A DNA stretch of 64,000 bases from NCBI GenBank assembly GCA_003999685.1, contig CP021220.1:3410001-3474000 (forward strand). Reading direction: 5' to 3'. Below, one piece after another: positions 11,367 to 22,300 of the stretch. This DNA comes from Taiwanofungus camphoratus (lineage: Eukaryota; Basidiomycota; Agaricomycetes; Polyporales; Taiwanofungaceae). The translations under genes and the position numbers were made by a program. The first letter of the stretch is position 1. Each line of letters starts with the position of its first letter. Under the pieces are notes generated by a model. It saw nothing but the letters and a program-made list of their open reading frames with translations, had not been told where the DNA came from and did no database searches.

Positions 11367-12138
11367 TACTGTACTGGCACGACCTTAGGTTCACCGGGTG
11401 TGTGACAGCTCTAGTTCACGCCATCATAGTTCATGGCCATTGGTGACCTGTGACAGTCGGTTCATAGTTCATGAGAGGTGCCAAGGGATAATATTTTTAT
11501 TTTAAAATCCTCATGTTTATACTTGGCATTACACATGACATGATGTCAAACTCACAGGACAGCTTGACAAGCTGTGCAGCCATGCAGTTGCTCTGTGATG
11601 TAGAAAAGAATGAGCTGAAGCTCTGGAAGGAACTTAAGAAGGAATCGGGCAACACGGATTACATCAGTAATGAGGATATTGATTTGTTTGCAGGGGCCAA
11701 TGGCTTAGAGGAAGATGATGGGGCAATTCCAGAGGAAATTGTGCACACACATATACAATCAGGCTCAGGATCTCTGCCGAAAGGATTCATTCAGAAGGAA
11801 GACGGGAGCATTGCTCTGTACTTAAAGCTGGAGTCTCTTGATTACAACAATGAGGCTGCTGGTGAGCTGGTCACTGCAGATGATGATGAGGGAGTTGCGG
11901 GAGTTGCGGGACCAAGCACCAAGAGGAGGAAGCTTGCTGCAATTTGAGGTTTTTCTCCTAACGTTGTCCGTGCTGACATCCAAAACAATTTATTGGTATA
12001 AGCGCCCATCTTCAGGCCTGTGACGGTTGGTTTTGATCGTAGTTCAAGGCTGCTTGTGACGTGCGACAAGTGGCCGATTGAGTTCAGTTCAAGGGGTCTG
12101 TGACATGTGACTGAACCTAAGGTCGTGCCAGTACAGTA
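11367..12138. mobile_element. TA-flanked DNA transposon with 25-base perfect TIRs
   Basis: The 25 bases at 11369-11393 (CTGTACTGGCACGACC...) are exactly inverted at 12112-12136. TA dinucleotides flank both outer ends (11367-11368, 12137-12138), as made by Tc1/mariner/pogo-type transposases. Subterminal words such as GTTCATAGTTCATG, GATCGTAGTTCAAGG and CTGTGACATGTGACTG recur in both halves. Perfect TIRs suggest a young copy. At 772 bases it is too short for a full transposase, so it should be non-autonomous or an internally deleted derivative carrying one ORF. Confidence 0.8.
11513..11947 (+). CDS. 144-codon ORF carried inside the TA-flanked transposon
   Basis: The frame runs from MFILGITHDMMSNSQDSL to a stop at 11945-11947. 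The middle is rich in Asp/Glu (NEDIDLFAGANGLEEDDG), and the end is VAGPSTKRRKLAAI, with a basic KRRK patch that could be a nuclear signal. There is no DDE catalytic segment or helix-turn-helix that I can see. It may be the leftover C-terminal end of a transposase, an accessory protein, or a captured fragment. An inner ATG (11531) is also possible. The frame is open over 55% of the element, more than expected of a plain MITE. Confidence 0.5.
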   Translation: MFILGITHDMMSNSQDSLTSCAAMQLLCDVEKNELKLWKELKKESGNTDYISNEDIDLFAGANGLEEDDGAIPEEIVHTHIQSGSGSLPKGFIQKEDGSIALYLKLESLDYNNEAAGELVTADDDEGVAGVAGPSTKRRKLAAI

Positions 12139-12435
12139 TTTCCCTAGTCCGAGGAGTTTGATGCAACACTAAGCAAACGGCAGACGTCAACGGAAATAAC
12201 CGTGTCATATCGTACATTCTGGATCTCGAACTTCAGATTTGAATACATCTAGCTTCCAACCAGGCCGTTCCGAGGTGGAAAATATATTCTAATATGTATA
12301 TTTTGATACAACTAGATAGTAATCCGGAAGCAACCTGAAACCTAATGCGGTCCGAAGTCTATTCAGAACTGCTAGTAACGACATTTGAGAAGAGAGAAGT
12401 TAGCCATCCAGGGACTCCGAGCAAGAGTATACTCT
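12139..12435. other. Spacer between transposon and dsRBD pseudogene
   Basis: AT-rich sequence (for example ATATATTCTAATATGTATATTTTGATAC near 12281-12306, read as short AT runs). No ORF or repeat of note is present. Confidence 0.35.
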
Positions 12436-12683
12436 TCAAGGTACAAGTTGCGTAAGCTTCTCTAAAGCCACCTTCGCTGCTGCGTCTCTAGCAATATGCT
12501 TCTGGGCTCCATGACCGACTCCACATTCCTGCCCGTCAACTATTAAACATGTGAATGAATAGAATATACAAGGATTGATTGGACAGTATAATTTTACATA
12601 TAGACGTCCACTGAGGGAATGACGAGGACCTCACGTTGATTCATCCCGGCTCAGAAGGGATAGCTTGTTCTGCGACTGAAGAT
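12436..12683 (-). pseudogene. Decayed dsRNA-binding domain gene, copy B
   Basis: The last exon (12436-12539) is intact and reads DGQECGVGHGAQKHIARDAA followed by AKVALEKL, the second half of a dsRBD, with stop at 12436-12438. The exon before it starts at 12683 behind a proper acceptor and encodes LQSQNKLSLLS and then DEST, but an in-frame TGA follows. The GPRH and FPQWTSI blocks that must join it lie in different frames, so there are at least two lesions. The intron between the exons (GTAAAA...AATAG) still sits at the same place and phase as in copy A. No first exon was found. It shows that the family has been turning over here. Confidence 0.6.
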
Positions 12684-14054
12684 CTGTCGACAAAAGTACG
12701 TAGGATGGAATAAGATAGTAACAGTATGCGCACAATTATTGAACGCAACAGCACCCTCTGCATCAGGCAATTTGTCGAAATGGAATATAGCAAAAAAAAA
12801 GAAAATTGACGGACCGTTAGACATCTCTAGTGCTCTGAGACTAGAGGTTTCAAGATCCCATTGGTATTATATGCGGAAGACTCTATTCCATGCTTTTCTG
12901 CACGTTTTCATTAAGAATCGTCGAGCTCACCGCAGATGATAGAAAGGAGCTTGACTCTATAGGCGACAGGGCGAAAGAAGTCCATCAATAATACAAGCTC
13001 ATAGGAACCTTATGCAAGGTGCATCACCGCAACATCCCAGTGATTAGGCAACTAGGACACCATTGATATCCTCGAACGGATGGATCCTATAGTTTACATC
13101 ACAGCAGGCTGGAGCCTAGAATGGATATGCAAGACTTTCATGCTGGACGATCTAGGAGCGGCGAACCAATCTGTCAACGACCAATGACCACACGCAAAGG
13201 AGCCATGAACGCACACGACTTGATATTTCGAGCTTCGATTACATGAAGCAGAGCATAAGTGCGGCGCGGTTGGGATGTCGGTGCGGAGTGACCAACATGA
13301 ACAGTCGACCAAGGCCATATTTGCATTGAGAAAGGTGTAAAGGTGATGAAATATCGTTCTTCACGAATGCCAGCAGGCATCGAATGTCAATGAGGGGTCT
13401 TTCAAGTTCATACCCGGCCTGTAGATGAATGCTCGCTCCCGCGAGTCGAGGGTTCGGAGGGAGTAGAAGAGATCTAGATGTCAGGAGTAGATCAATAATA
13501 ACCTCTAACCCAGTCTGTTTCTGTCTTCTGCCGTGAATGCCGTGATGAGGTGATGCGCCAATGAGAGTCTCTGCAATTGGCATTGTTTGCCTCCACCCTG
13601 AAGCATGGTAGGTACATGCATGTTGGTGTACACCGTCCAGGTAGCTTTGAAGTGGAAGCGAAGCAAGTTCCACAGCGAACAATGTTGCATTAGTAGGCGC
13701 GATCAAAGGGTCAATGTTCAACGCTCAACGCTTAACGTCCAATTGAAGGAGTTTCCTATTCGGTCACTGCACCTTGTGATTGCCGGAAGTCGCCGAATTT
13801 TATGATGCCGGATCCTCCTCTGCTACTTCACTAATACCGTATGCACGGTACATAGTATGTCGAGCTGAGGCAGAGTGTTCATGAACTTGATCCTCATCAA
13901 ATTCACAAGCGGTGACGTGAGTAAATTCGTCGATAATGACAATTAGAGCACATGTACTAATAATTCAAGGCAGTTTCAAGAGATCATAGAATGGACTAGA
14001 GACCATAACAGCAGCTAACGAAAAATTGTTGAGAACCTGAGAGCAAGGAACTTG
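12684..14054. other. Stretch with weak ORFs between dsRBD copies B and C
   Basis: The longest frame is a 160-codon minus ORF at 13239-13721, beginning MNIDPLIAPTNATLF. It has no domain I recognise and includes many Leu/His/Arg codons. It could be a relic of a gene or chance. No exon chain linking it to other frames can be defended. Confidence 0.35.
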
Positions 14055-14410
14055 TTAGCCCCCGCGCTGTCCGATAAGTGTTCGGTAAGCCTCTTCAGCA
14101 GCTTGCTCCTTTGCACTACCCTGATTCCTTCCGGTTCCTCGTCCGTGCTCAACCTGGCGAACTGGCGGACGCAACAAACGGATAAGCGGAGACCGGAAAA
14201 AGCAAGACAAATACACACTATAAGCGATAGCTAACCAAGTCGGATCATGACGCGGGCCTGTCGAAATCATCTCCCATGACAATACATTGGTTCCATAGCT
14301 CGCTTGGAGATAATTATTCAGCTGCGTTCTCCAATCTGGATCAGAGAAGAGTCTGTGAGTATTGTAGTAGGTTATGAAGAGCGATTCTCAAATTTACGTT
14401 CTGAAGACAT
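14055..14410 (-). CDS. Single-domain dsRNA-binding protein, copy C (76 aa)
   Basis: Three exons (14410-14398, 14335-14217, 14153-14055) with GT-AG introns give 231 bases exactly in frame. The product starts MSSEHWRTQLNNYLQASYG, continues VLSWEMISTGPRHDPTW and LAIAYS, and ends with the block VEHGRGTGRNQGSAKEQAAE, then EAYRTLIGQRGG. This is a complete dsRBD: helix 1, the GPxHxPxW strand 1-2 turn, the GxG loop, and the SAKEQAAEEA helix that grips the RNA groove. There is nothing else in the protein, no catalytic or targeting domain. The start context ATCGGGATGT is good and TATATATAAATTG occurs about 70 bases upstream. It shares the size and domain layout of copy A, on the same strand. Function is unknown. 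Confidence 0.75.
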
Positions 14411-17033
14411 CCCGATGAGCTTTGATGGTGTTTGAATGATATGTCGTATCTCTTCGTCGGGGTCAACAGAAGCTCAGCACGTCTTATATATAAATTGGAA
14501 CCATCCCAAGTAGCATCTACCACGGTTTCTCACATCCTGATATACCAAGAATGATCGTTGTAGTCATACGGTCATGAAGCTCCACCGGAATGCAGAGCAA
14601 AGACGTCAACAACGATATCCGGAAATCTGAGGATAGCAATCTTGCATAATTGATACGTGCAAAGCTACCCATTAAGTGTGCGCCTTGGACCTGCACGCAC
14701 GGAATCAGCGCAAGGTACGGGGACACGAATAGGAATGCACATACCCGTACGTGCCTTAGTTGGATGCTGAGCATAGGGAGCGGACATATGATGAGTGGGC
14801 ATTCATTGATAATATCCTTACACTCCATCTGATGACTGAAACACGTGTCTGGAGCTTACTGATGCAGGACGAAGACGGGATGCCCCTTGAAAGCCAAACG
14901 GGGGATTGATTGCCTGGCAATGTATATCTTCAACGTACATCAGCTATCTGCAAAGTGACATCGCCTCATGAACTTGAGGACGCATCTGCGAAGATCTCAG
15001 CAAACGCGGAGACAATGATATCATGAGTCACTTGAGAAGGTATGACAGGTGGATCGACTAAGGCCCGGATTTTCAGAGTTGGAAGGAATTGCACGACGGT
15101 ATCCGCATATCTAACGGCGCAGCTAATGCATTACAACTTCCTCAGTCTCCTACATGTTTGAAATGAACACCGACGGTAAACGAAAGACAGACTAATACAT
15201 ACTTTGACGCTTCCAGATATACCAAGTTTCAATGAGAAAGTTTATGTGTTGGATCGATGCACATTATAGCATTGACATTGGCCCAATCGCCTCATGCGAG
15301 GCCTATTCGTACAATTGACAGTCGTAGTTGCAATCCAATTCCCTCGGAACACTCTGATTTTAATGGGTGATTGAATAAGTGACATAGGCTGTGCATCGCA
15401 ACAATGACGTCTTCTTCGTTGTCCTCGAAGCGGAAAGCCAGCTGAAGGATGTATTCAAAGCTAGCGTAACCTGCACACGACCTCGAATGGATTAAACGAA
15501 GGTTCACAAATAGATGTGGGTGTGGTAGTCATCGTAAGATCCTCAATTTAGGGAACACGATCACGACGGGACCTACTTATCGCACGAAAAGTGACGCCGC
15601 TTATCCTCTTTCAGGGGCAGATGATAGCGCATGAGGACAACGTCACCAACGCAGGAGCCACGCCTTGCTATGGCACAAAATGAAGAGTGACATGAACACC
15701 ATCCGACAGGCCCTATACCGCTGGTTACAATTTGAATGCAATAACAATTTTAAATCCCGACATCTAGCCCTGGGCGGCTGGCATGGTGAGATTATAATGT
15801 AGTTCTGGTTGACGATAACCATGACGCTTGCAAGGGCTATCCAAGGTCCCCGCTCATGCATCACTCCCCACGCAACTCTTTAGTGACCGAGATGGCGTTT
15901 GTAAGTAGACAGAGATCAGAAAGAGTACTCGGCACTTACATTACAGCTGAATCGCCGGCAAATACCATGGTCGCAGGGAGAGTCCGCGAGCGGAGCGCCA
16001 CCATATCCCGAATCGTGAGCCGATGAACTATACGCCACCTTCGACGAGTTTCGCTGTATGAGTGCATGCGTTCCCGCTTCCCACGGAGACGTGACCATCT
16101 GCGAGCCATCCGCTTGTCGGACTAGATCGTAGATGACGAATGGACGCGCAAACCAAGAAGCTCACCGACGGAGCGCTCAAAATTGCTATAATGTCGATAA
16201 GGAGTCAAGAAGATAGCCGGATAGAGAACGCCCAAGCATACTTTGGGTAAGTCAGTCGTAAGGTCGGTTCTGGAAACGGATATGGATAGGTAACTAAAAC
16301 ATTTTGCAAGCACTTCTTCAGCAGTGGAGACACACGATTTGACACAATCATCGGAGCAACACCAAACTGAAGTCGATGATCAGAGACACTACATCGGGAC
16401 CGCGCCTCGAAGGTGCCGCAGAATCAGTTGACACAAAGCTGGTATTTTAGAGCGCCTGTGACAGGTAGACGGTATAAGCGCGGGGTGAGGGATGCTACAA
16501 ATCAAGGAGTGAAACGCACCATCTACGCATGTGCATAGTTCGAAAACTGGACAAGTAGAGAATGATTGATGTAGGATGAATGATGAAATCATTAGCAAGT
16601 GAGTTACGCTTATTTCACGAGTACCGCCGGCGTCAACACCGAACTCAGACTGTGGCAGCGCGCCGGAATAACAGGTAAGTCAGCCTGTGATTTTACGATG
16701 GTTGCACTGTCCGACCGCACATCGGACGAGCCTGAGCCAAAATTGTCCCAAGACCCTCGAAACGCAAAATGTATCCCAGGCGTAAAGAGACGCTGAGTGC
16801 ACAGAAAGACCGGAAAGCGGTGTTCTGGTGAACCAAATACTCATTATAACTCCTCTTAAGGACAATAGGTGCTTACCGCTGCGGCGGAACTGTCTCCTCC
16901 GAGTCGTATGCCCATATAATTGGTGTACACGCAAAAGTCACGCACACCGCTGCAGGCTGTGCCATGAGCTGAACACTGTTTCTGATATGGTTATCCGCGA
17001 GTCTGGTTCGCCATGGACAGAGTGTAGTATCCT
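14411..17033. other. Unresolved 2.6 kb with broken open segments
   Basis: On the minus strand several open segments look coding: about 15090-14950 (ending DIIVSAFAEIFADASSSS), 15507-15292 (FEYILQLAFRFEDNEEDV), 16098-15916 (SPWEAGTHALIQRNSSKV) and 16350-16270 (CCSDDCVKSCVSTAEEVL). I could not join them into one protein or name a family. They may be exons of one or more lineage-specific genes or relics. The plus strand has a strong-looking donor (ACAGGTAAGT) at 16673-16682 after a 25-codon open piece. Confidence 0.3.
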
Positions 17034-17234
17034 CTAGAACTTGGACTTGGACTTATCGGTCTCGCCGCTGGGCGAGCAGCGATCTGTCAATAATGTGCGC
17101 TCGACGGCTAAATGCGGGCCGTGTGGCGTGGAAATCTGGCCGCCCAATTCGGAGAGGTCCGCCTCGTCGAACGAGTCGAGCTCATCAGCGCTCTCATTTC
17201 CAGTCGTGACAATCGCCGTCCCTCTTGCCCCCAT
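17034..17234 (-). CDS. Small acidic hypothetical protein (66 codons)
   Basis: The frame begins MGARGTAIVTTGNESADELD, is rich in Asp/Glu/Ser over residues 13-32, and ends SGETDKSKSKF. It is divergent from the G-beta gene with a 312-base gap. Composition looks more protein-like than chance, but no family is recognised. It could instead be the last exon of a gene extending left to right on the minus strand, since no promoter can be told apart from that of G-beta. Confidence 0.35.
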   Translation of the reverse strand: MGARGTAIVTTGNESADELDSFDEADLSELGGQISTPHGPHLAVERTLLTDRCSPSGETDKSKSKF

Positions 17235-17546
17235 TTGCCCCCTCCTGCCCTCCCCCCTGCTCGAGGGTCTTATTCTCCAGCTAGTATTAACTTGTTTCTA
17301 GCCCGTTGTCGCTTACTGATTGGTCTCGCTAGCGTCAAAGATTGGTCGGTGTTCCCACGCAAGCTTCCATCAATTGCCGACTTATTTCTCACTTGCCTTC
17401 ATTCCTTCCGTCCCCTGCACGGTGCGCCCCCTCTCCATGCCCACACTTTTTTCAGCACGGTGGACTAATCGGGCATCTTCTCTAGAAGCACAGGGACTTT
17501 TGTCTATTGACTATATCCATTTCTCCGCTATCCAAGTCCGAAAGCC
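17235..17546. promoter_or_regulatory. Promoter and 5' leader of the G-beta gene
   Basis: Long CT-rich runs (CCCTCCTGCCCTCCCCCCTG near 17240 and CTTGCCTTCATTCCTTCCGTC near 17390, taken in parts) and a GATTGGT box (ATTGG, reverse CCAAT) at 17317-17323 precede the start codon. Pyrimidine-rich leaders of this kind are usual for highly expressed basidiomycete genes. The transcription start is not identified. Confidence 0.45.
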
Positions 17547-18814
17547 ATGGCTCAGTCACCACAGGGAGATATCCAGGAGAGGATCGCTGCAGCGCGTCGC
17601 GAAGCGGAGAGCTTGAGAGAGAAAATTCGGGCAAGGAGAGAGTCTTCGGCTGATACGAGCCGTTAGTGTGGTTTTCTTGTGTCTATCAACCAAGTGCTTA
17701 ACGTCCACTACAGTGCGAGCAATGGCCGCAGAAGTTGCCGCATTGCCTCGCATCGTGATGCGTCCCCGCCGCGCTCTTCGGGGCCATTTAGCAAAGATCT
17801 ATGCTATGCACTGGGCTACCGACCGGCGGCATCTCGTGTCTGCTTCGCAAGATGGGAAGCTGATCGTATGGGACGCGTACACGACGAACAAGGTTCACGC
17901 CATCCCCCTAAGGTCTAGCTGGGTTATGACCTGTGCCTACTCACCATCCGGTAACTACGTTGCTTGTGGTGGTCTCGACAACATCTGTTCCATCTACAAT
18001 CTTCACTCGAAGGAAGGCAACAATGTCAAGGGTGCTCGTGAGCTCAGTGCACACTCCGGTTACCTCAGTTGCTGCCGTTTCATCAACGACCGGCAAATTG
18101 TCACCAGCTCTGGTGATATGACCTGTATGTTGTGGGATATCGAAGCTGGCGTACGGGTGGTAGAGTTCAGTGACCACACTGGTGATGTCATGAGGTAGGA
18201 GACGCAGGTGCTCTCTAGCTCTATCCTCACTGACAATGCGTCTTTCAGTCTGTCATTGGGTCCTAATCAAAATGTATTCGTGTCCGGTGCATGCGATGCT
18301 ACTGCTAAGCTGTGGGATATTCGCAGCGGCAAGGCCACGCAGACTTTCACAGGTCACGAATCAGATATCAATGCTGTAAAGTGCGTACATCAAGATTTGC
18401 CAACGGAATGTTATTGACTATTCCCGTCAGCTTTTTCCCCAACGGCGATGCCTTTGCCACCGGGTCTGATGACGCGTCATGCCGTCTCTTTGATATCCGA
18501 GCTGACCGGGAGCTGAATGCTTTCACTCATGATAACATCCTGTGTGGCATTACCTCGGTCGCGTTTTCGATTTCTGGTCGCATTCTCTTTGGCGGCTACG
18601 ACGATTGGACTTGCAACGTGTGGGACACCTTGAAGGGTGAACGTGTGGGCGTCTTGACAGGTCATGAGAACCGAGTCAGCTGCTTAGGAGTCAGTGCAGA
18701 CGGCATGGCACTTTGCACGGGCAGTTGGGACAGTACACTGAGGGTTTGTGCTTAGTAATTGGCTGACATATATCAGCACGCTGACAAGTGTCGACACCAC
18801 AGGTCTGGGCGTGA
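17547..18814 (+). CDS. GPB1: Heterotrimeric G-protein beta subunit
   Basis: G-beta forms a dimer with G-gamma at the plasma membrane and relays receptor signals, in fungi mainly pheromone and nutrient cues. Five exons: 17547-17661, 17714-18194, 18249-18380, 18431-18743 and 18803-18814. The N-terminus is the G-gamma-binding coiled coil ([20 protein letters not shown]). [20 protein letters not shown] follows, then seven WD40 blades: [20 protein letters not shown]..., [92 protein letters not shown] and a final VWA stop supplied by a 12-base last exon. Length (about 350 residues) and sequence match the canonical family throughout. Confidence 0.95.
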
Positions 18815-19389
18815 TATCTCATCTATTACAATCAAAGAATCCGGTATCATACCTGACATTGCTCGATCGCTCACCCTCGCTGGAACACCATTCGCTGCCC
18901 CAGTATATTGACATCTGTCATTTTATATGGATAAATTTTACTGCTCGCCTGCGTTCCTCTATCCGATGGACGCCTCGAGTCTGTCCTTACAGCATCCTTA
19001 GTATCCTCTTTTCATTATTACACGGAGTGGCATTGTGTTCTTGTCTCATACATATTCTTGCTCGTACGGTCTCTATTCTGATGCTCTTCCTGCTGGTCAC
19101 TCTGCTCTTTAAGTATATTTGAACCTCATCCATCAAAACTGCAGAATTCGGTTTTTGTCCTCATACATCACATTGGTTTATGCTATTCACCGCTGAACGA
19201 ATCGTCAACATTAAATATTGAGTATTGAAGACGCGCCGACCTCGTTGTCTCGATCGGGCGTCACGTGCACCTCATTCGTGTATTCTGGTCTCATTTCGAC
19301 TGTACGTGGATGCTGCGTGCTTACCTCGGAAGGTCCTACTTCTCTTTGAGCCATTGTTGCAAACGGCTATTGATTTCCCGTTCTTGAGA
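18815..19389. other. Intergenic: G-beta 3' end and golgin promoter
   Basis: Sequence just after the stop is TC-rich and then AT-rich, with no ORF of note apart from a Leu-rich chance frame (18748-19122). The right part (about 19150-19389) must hold the promoter of the coiled-coil gene. Confidence 0.4.
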
Positions 19390-22300
19390 ATGTTCGAAGA
19401 TGACCGTGCCGCCAAGGCCGCCAGAGCGCGGGCGTTGGTACGTCGCCTGGGGATACCGACAGACAGAGGAACTCATGCGCGCCATGTTCTATGTATGTGC
19501 CAATATAGCTCAAGAAACGGCAGCAGCAGAAAGCCGCTGGCGGCGCTGCTACCTCAAGTCCAACCGTTGTGTCTCCGAATCTTCCGCCCTCACGAACGTT
19601 CTCTCCTGCCCCATCCGAGGTGTCCTCAACGCATACTAAAGATGAAAAGGCTGGAGGTAGTCTAGGAGACCTGTAGGTACATATTGTACTCTGCCCTGTG
19701 TTGAAGACCCTCTCAACGTGTTCACGATGTGTTATGCCACTCAGGTTTGCGAAGACTCCGGTCGGAAACGGGTCAGATGCCAGCTGGTTGTCTTCACTGA
19801 CTCGAGTCGAGTCGCCTCCACTCCCAGTGGCAGAATCCATTGCTCCTACCATTGTACCATCCGTGCCAGCGGTGGAGAGCTCTTCTCCTGTGTCTTCTCA
19901 AGTCAAGCACGAACGGGAAGACCTTCAACGTACTATATCCCTATTGGAATCGGAAAAGGTGTCGTTAACCGCGTCTCTCGAGCGTTTCAAACAAGCGGAG
20001 TCAAGTAAGATTGATTTTTTATGAGTGGTAATATGCTTCAACCAGGTAATAGAAGCGCAGCAATCACACGAGCAGCAGCTTCAAGAGGAGCGTCGAAGAT
20101 TTGAACAGCTTCAAGATACAATGCGTCATATGGAAGCCAACGTCAATGACCTGTCCGACAGTGTCGCGCAGCGCGAAGCTACTATCGTGTCACTGACTTC
20201 TGAAAAGGCCGCCTTGGCTCGGGTTGTCGAACGACTTAAAACGGCCGAATCAAGTATGTATTCATCTCTAAGTTGTTCGGAAGATGCGCTAAGGCAGGAC
20301 TTATAGAGGCACAGGAAATGGATATAGCTCTCCACGCTGAACAGAACACTTCTCAAGTATTGAACGGCCGCATACGGGAGCTCGAAAAGAACGTGCAGGA
20401 GTACGCAGGTCGAATTGAACAGCATCAACAGACTATTTCTCTGTTGGTGTCAGAAAAGGCGTCTCTGACGTCTTCGCTGGAACGTCTCCAAGATGCTGAC
20501 TCGAGTCAGTGCTCGACCTTTCCCTCGAGGATCTCATATTGAAAACTGAATTTACCAGAATTGCAAGAAACACAGCAACTATTCCAGGCCCAACGTTCAA
20601 ATGCCGAACGACTTCAGCAACTTGTAGGCAAACTAGAGCAAGAAGTTCATAACTCCTCCGAGACACTAGCACAGCTCTCTGCCAGTGAGAAAGAGGTGTC
20701 CGAAAAGAGCCGTGAACAGGTGTGTTCATATTCTATCCTGACATCGGTGTTCACTGAATTGCTACATGCAGGAACGGGAAATTCAACTTCTGACAGGCAC
20801 CGTGAGTGATCTACGTATGCAAGCGGAACAGTCCAATCGGAGAGTGCGAGAGTTGGAAGAGCAAATTGAGAGCGATGACCGAGCAGAACGCTTGGAAGCC
20901 ACATTGCAAAATACCCAAGATCGTGCTGATGAGCTCGAGTTCCAGCTTTCAAAGCTTCAACAGGTACGTTTCTCTTCCTTGGATATTGGATACGATTCCT
21001 CAGATGCGTGCCAGGCCCACAACACTCTCAAAATCGAGCGTGACGAGTTCGTAGTTCAACTCCGCCAGCAGGCGGATGCAGAGGCGGACTGGCGAGGTCG
21101 CCATGCAGAGGTCGAGAAACAACATGCTGCGACACATGAACAGCTGTCAGCGGTCACTTCGGAGAGAGATGACCTATTACAGGCTACATCCACGCTCCAG
21201 TTACGGGTCGCAGAGAAAGAGAATGCGGTAGCTGAACTCGAACAGGGGCTGGCGACTATTGCGACTCAACTGACCGCTGGCGCTCGACAACTGCAGCAGG
21301 CACAACTGGAGTTGAAAAACGCAAATAGACGTGCCGAGGAGGCCGAAAGGATCCAGAAGGAACTTCAGGCCGAGGGCGTAGGGCTCATGCGTTCTCTCGA
21401 CGAGATGCGCCCAAAGATTATCGAGCTAACGGACGTCAAGTTGAACCTCGGAGAACAGGTCGAAAGCCTGGAAACCGCTTTGCGTAGTCGCGATGCGACA
21501 GTCGCACAGCTCGAAACCAATTTGGAGGAGTTACGACACGAGAAGGAAAACGTGGAGCGACAGAGGCAGGAACTCAGTGTAGCATTGGAGAAGGAGCGCT
21601 CTTCCTCAGATGAAAGCACCGCAGAGTTGCAGAAGGCATACGCTGGATTGCAGTCGGAACTTGAGGAGACGCGAGCTATCATTCATGACCTTGAGAGTGA
21701 AAGGACCAACTATCACCAGATGGCAGATCGTCATTTCGCAGAAGTTGACCGTCTGACATCCTCACTACAGTCGCACATGGAGCAGCTTGCTTCCTTACGC
21801 AACGAACTGGACGAACGCCAACGTGCGCAGGACGAAGCTCAGGACTTCCTCGAGCGTGCTCACGGCGAGACGGAGGCCCTACGCGCCGAGTTATTATCAA
21901 GGGGTGAGGAGATCGAGCGTCTCCGAGAAGCTGCTTCTTTGCCTTCCACACCCGGGCCCCATTCTTTAGACGAGGAAATGCTAAGTGCTCTCAAACAACA
22001 GCATTCGCTGGAGATGTCTACTGCCCAGTCCCATATGCGGACGCTGGAGACATCCGTGTTCCAGGCCGACGCAAGAGCTCATGCGCTTCAGAAACAAGTC
22101 GCCGCGTTAGAGGACCAACTTGCACATCTACGCTCCTCTTCCAGGACCTCGCAGAGATCGCAACTTCCCCAACGCCCCTTAAGCCGGAATGTCGACCATT
22201 CGGACGACCTGCGGCGTGCCTCGTTCACTTCTCACAGACCGTCGTCACATCTGGCTCCACCATCAAACCTCCCATCTTTCGACGGATTGACGCCAGAGAC

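Noticed and set aside
12645-12668. A GT...CTCAG segment that would remove the lesion of dsRBD copy B as an intron
   Set aside because: It is only about 24 bases long, too short for a fungal intron, and the resulting frame is still wrong.
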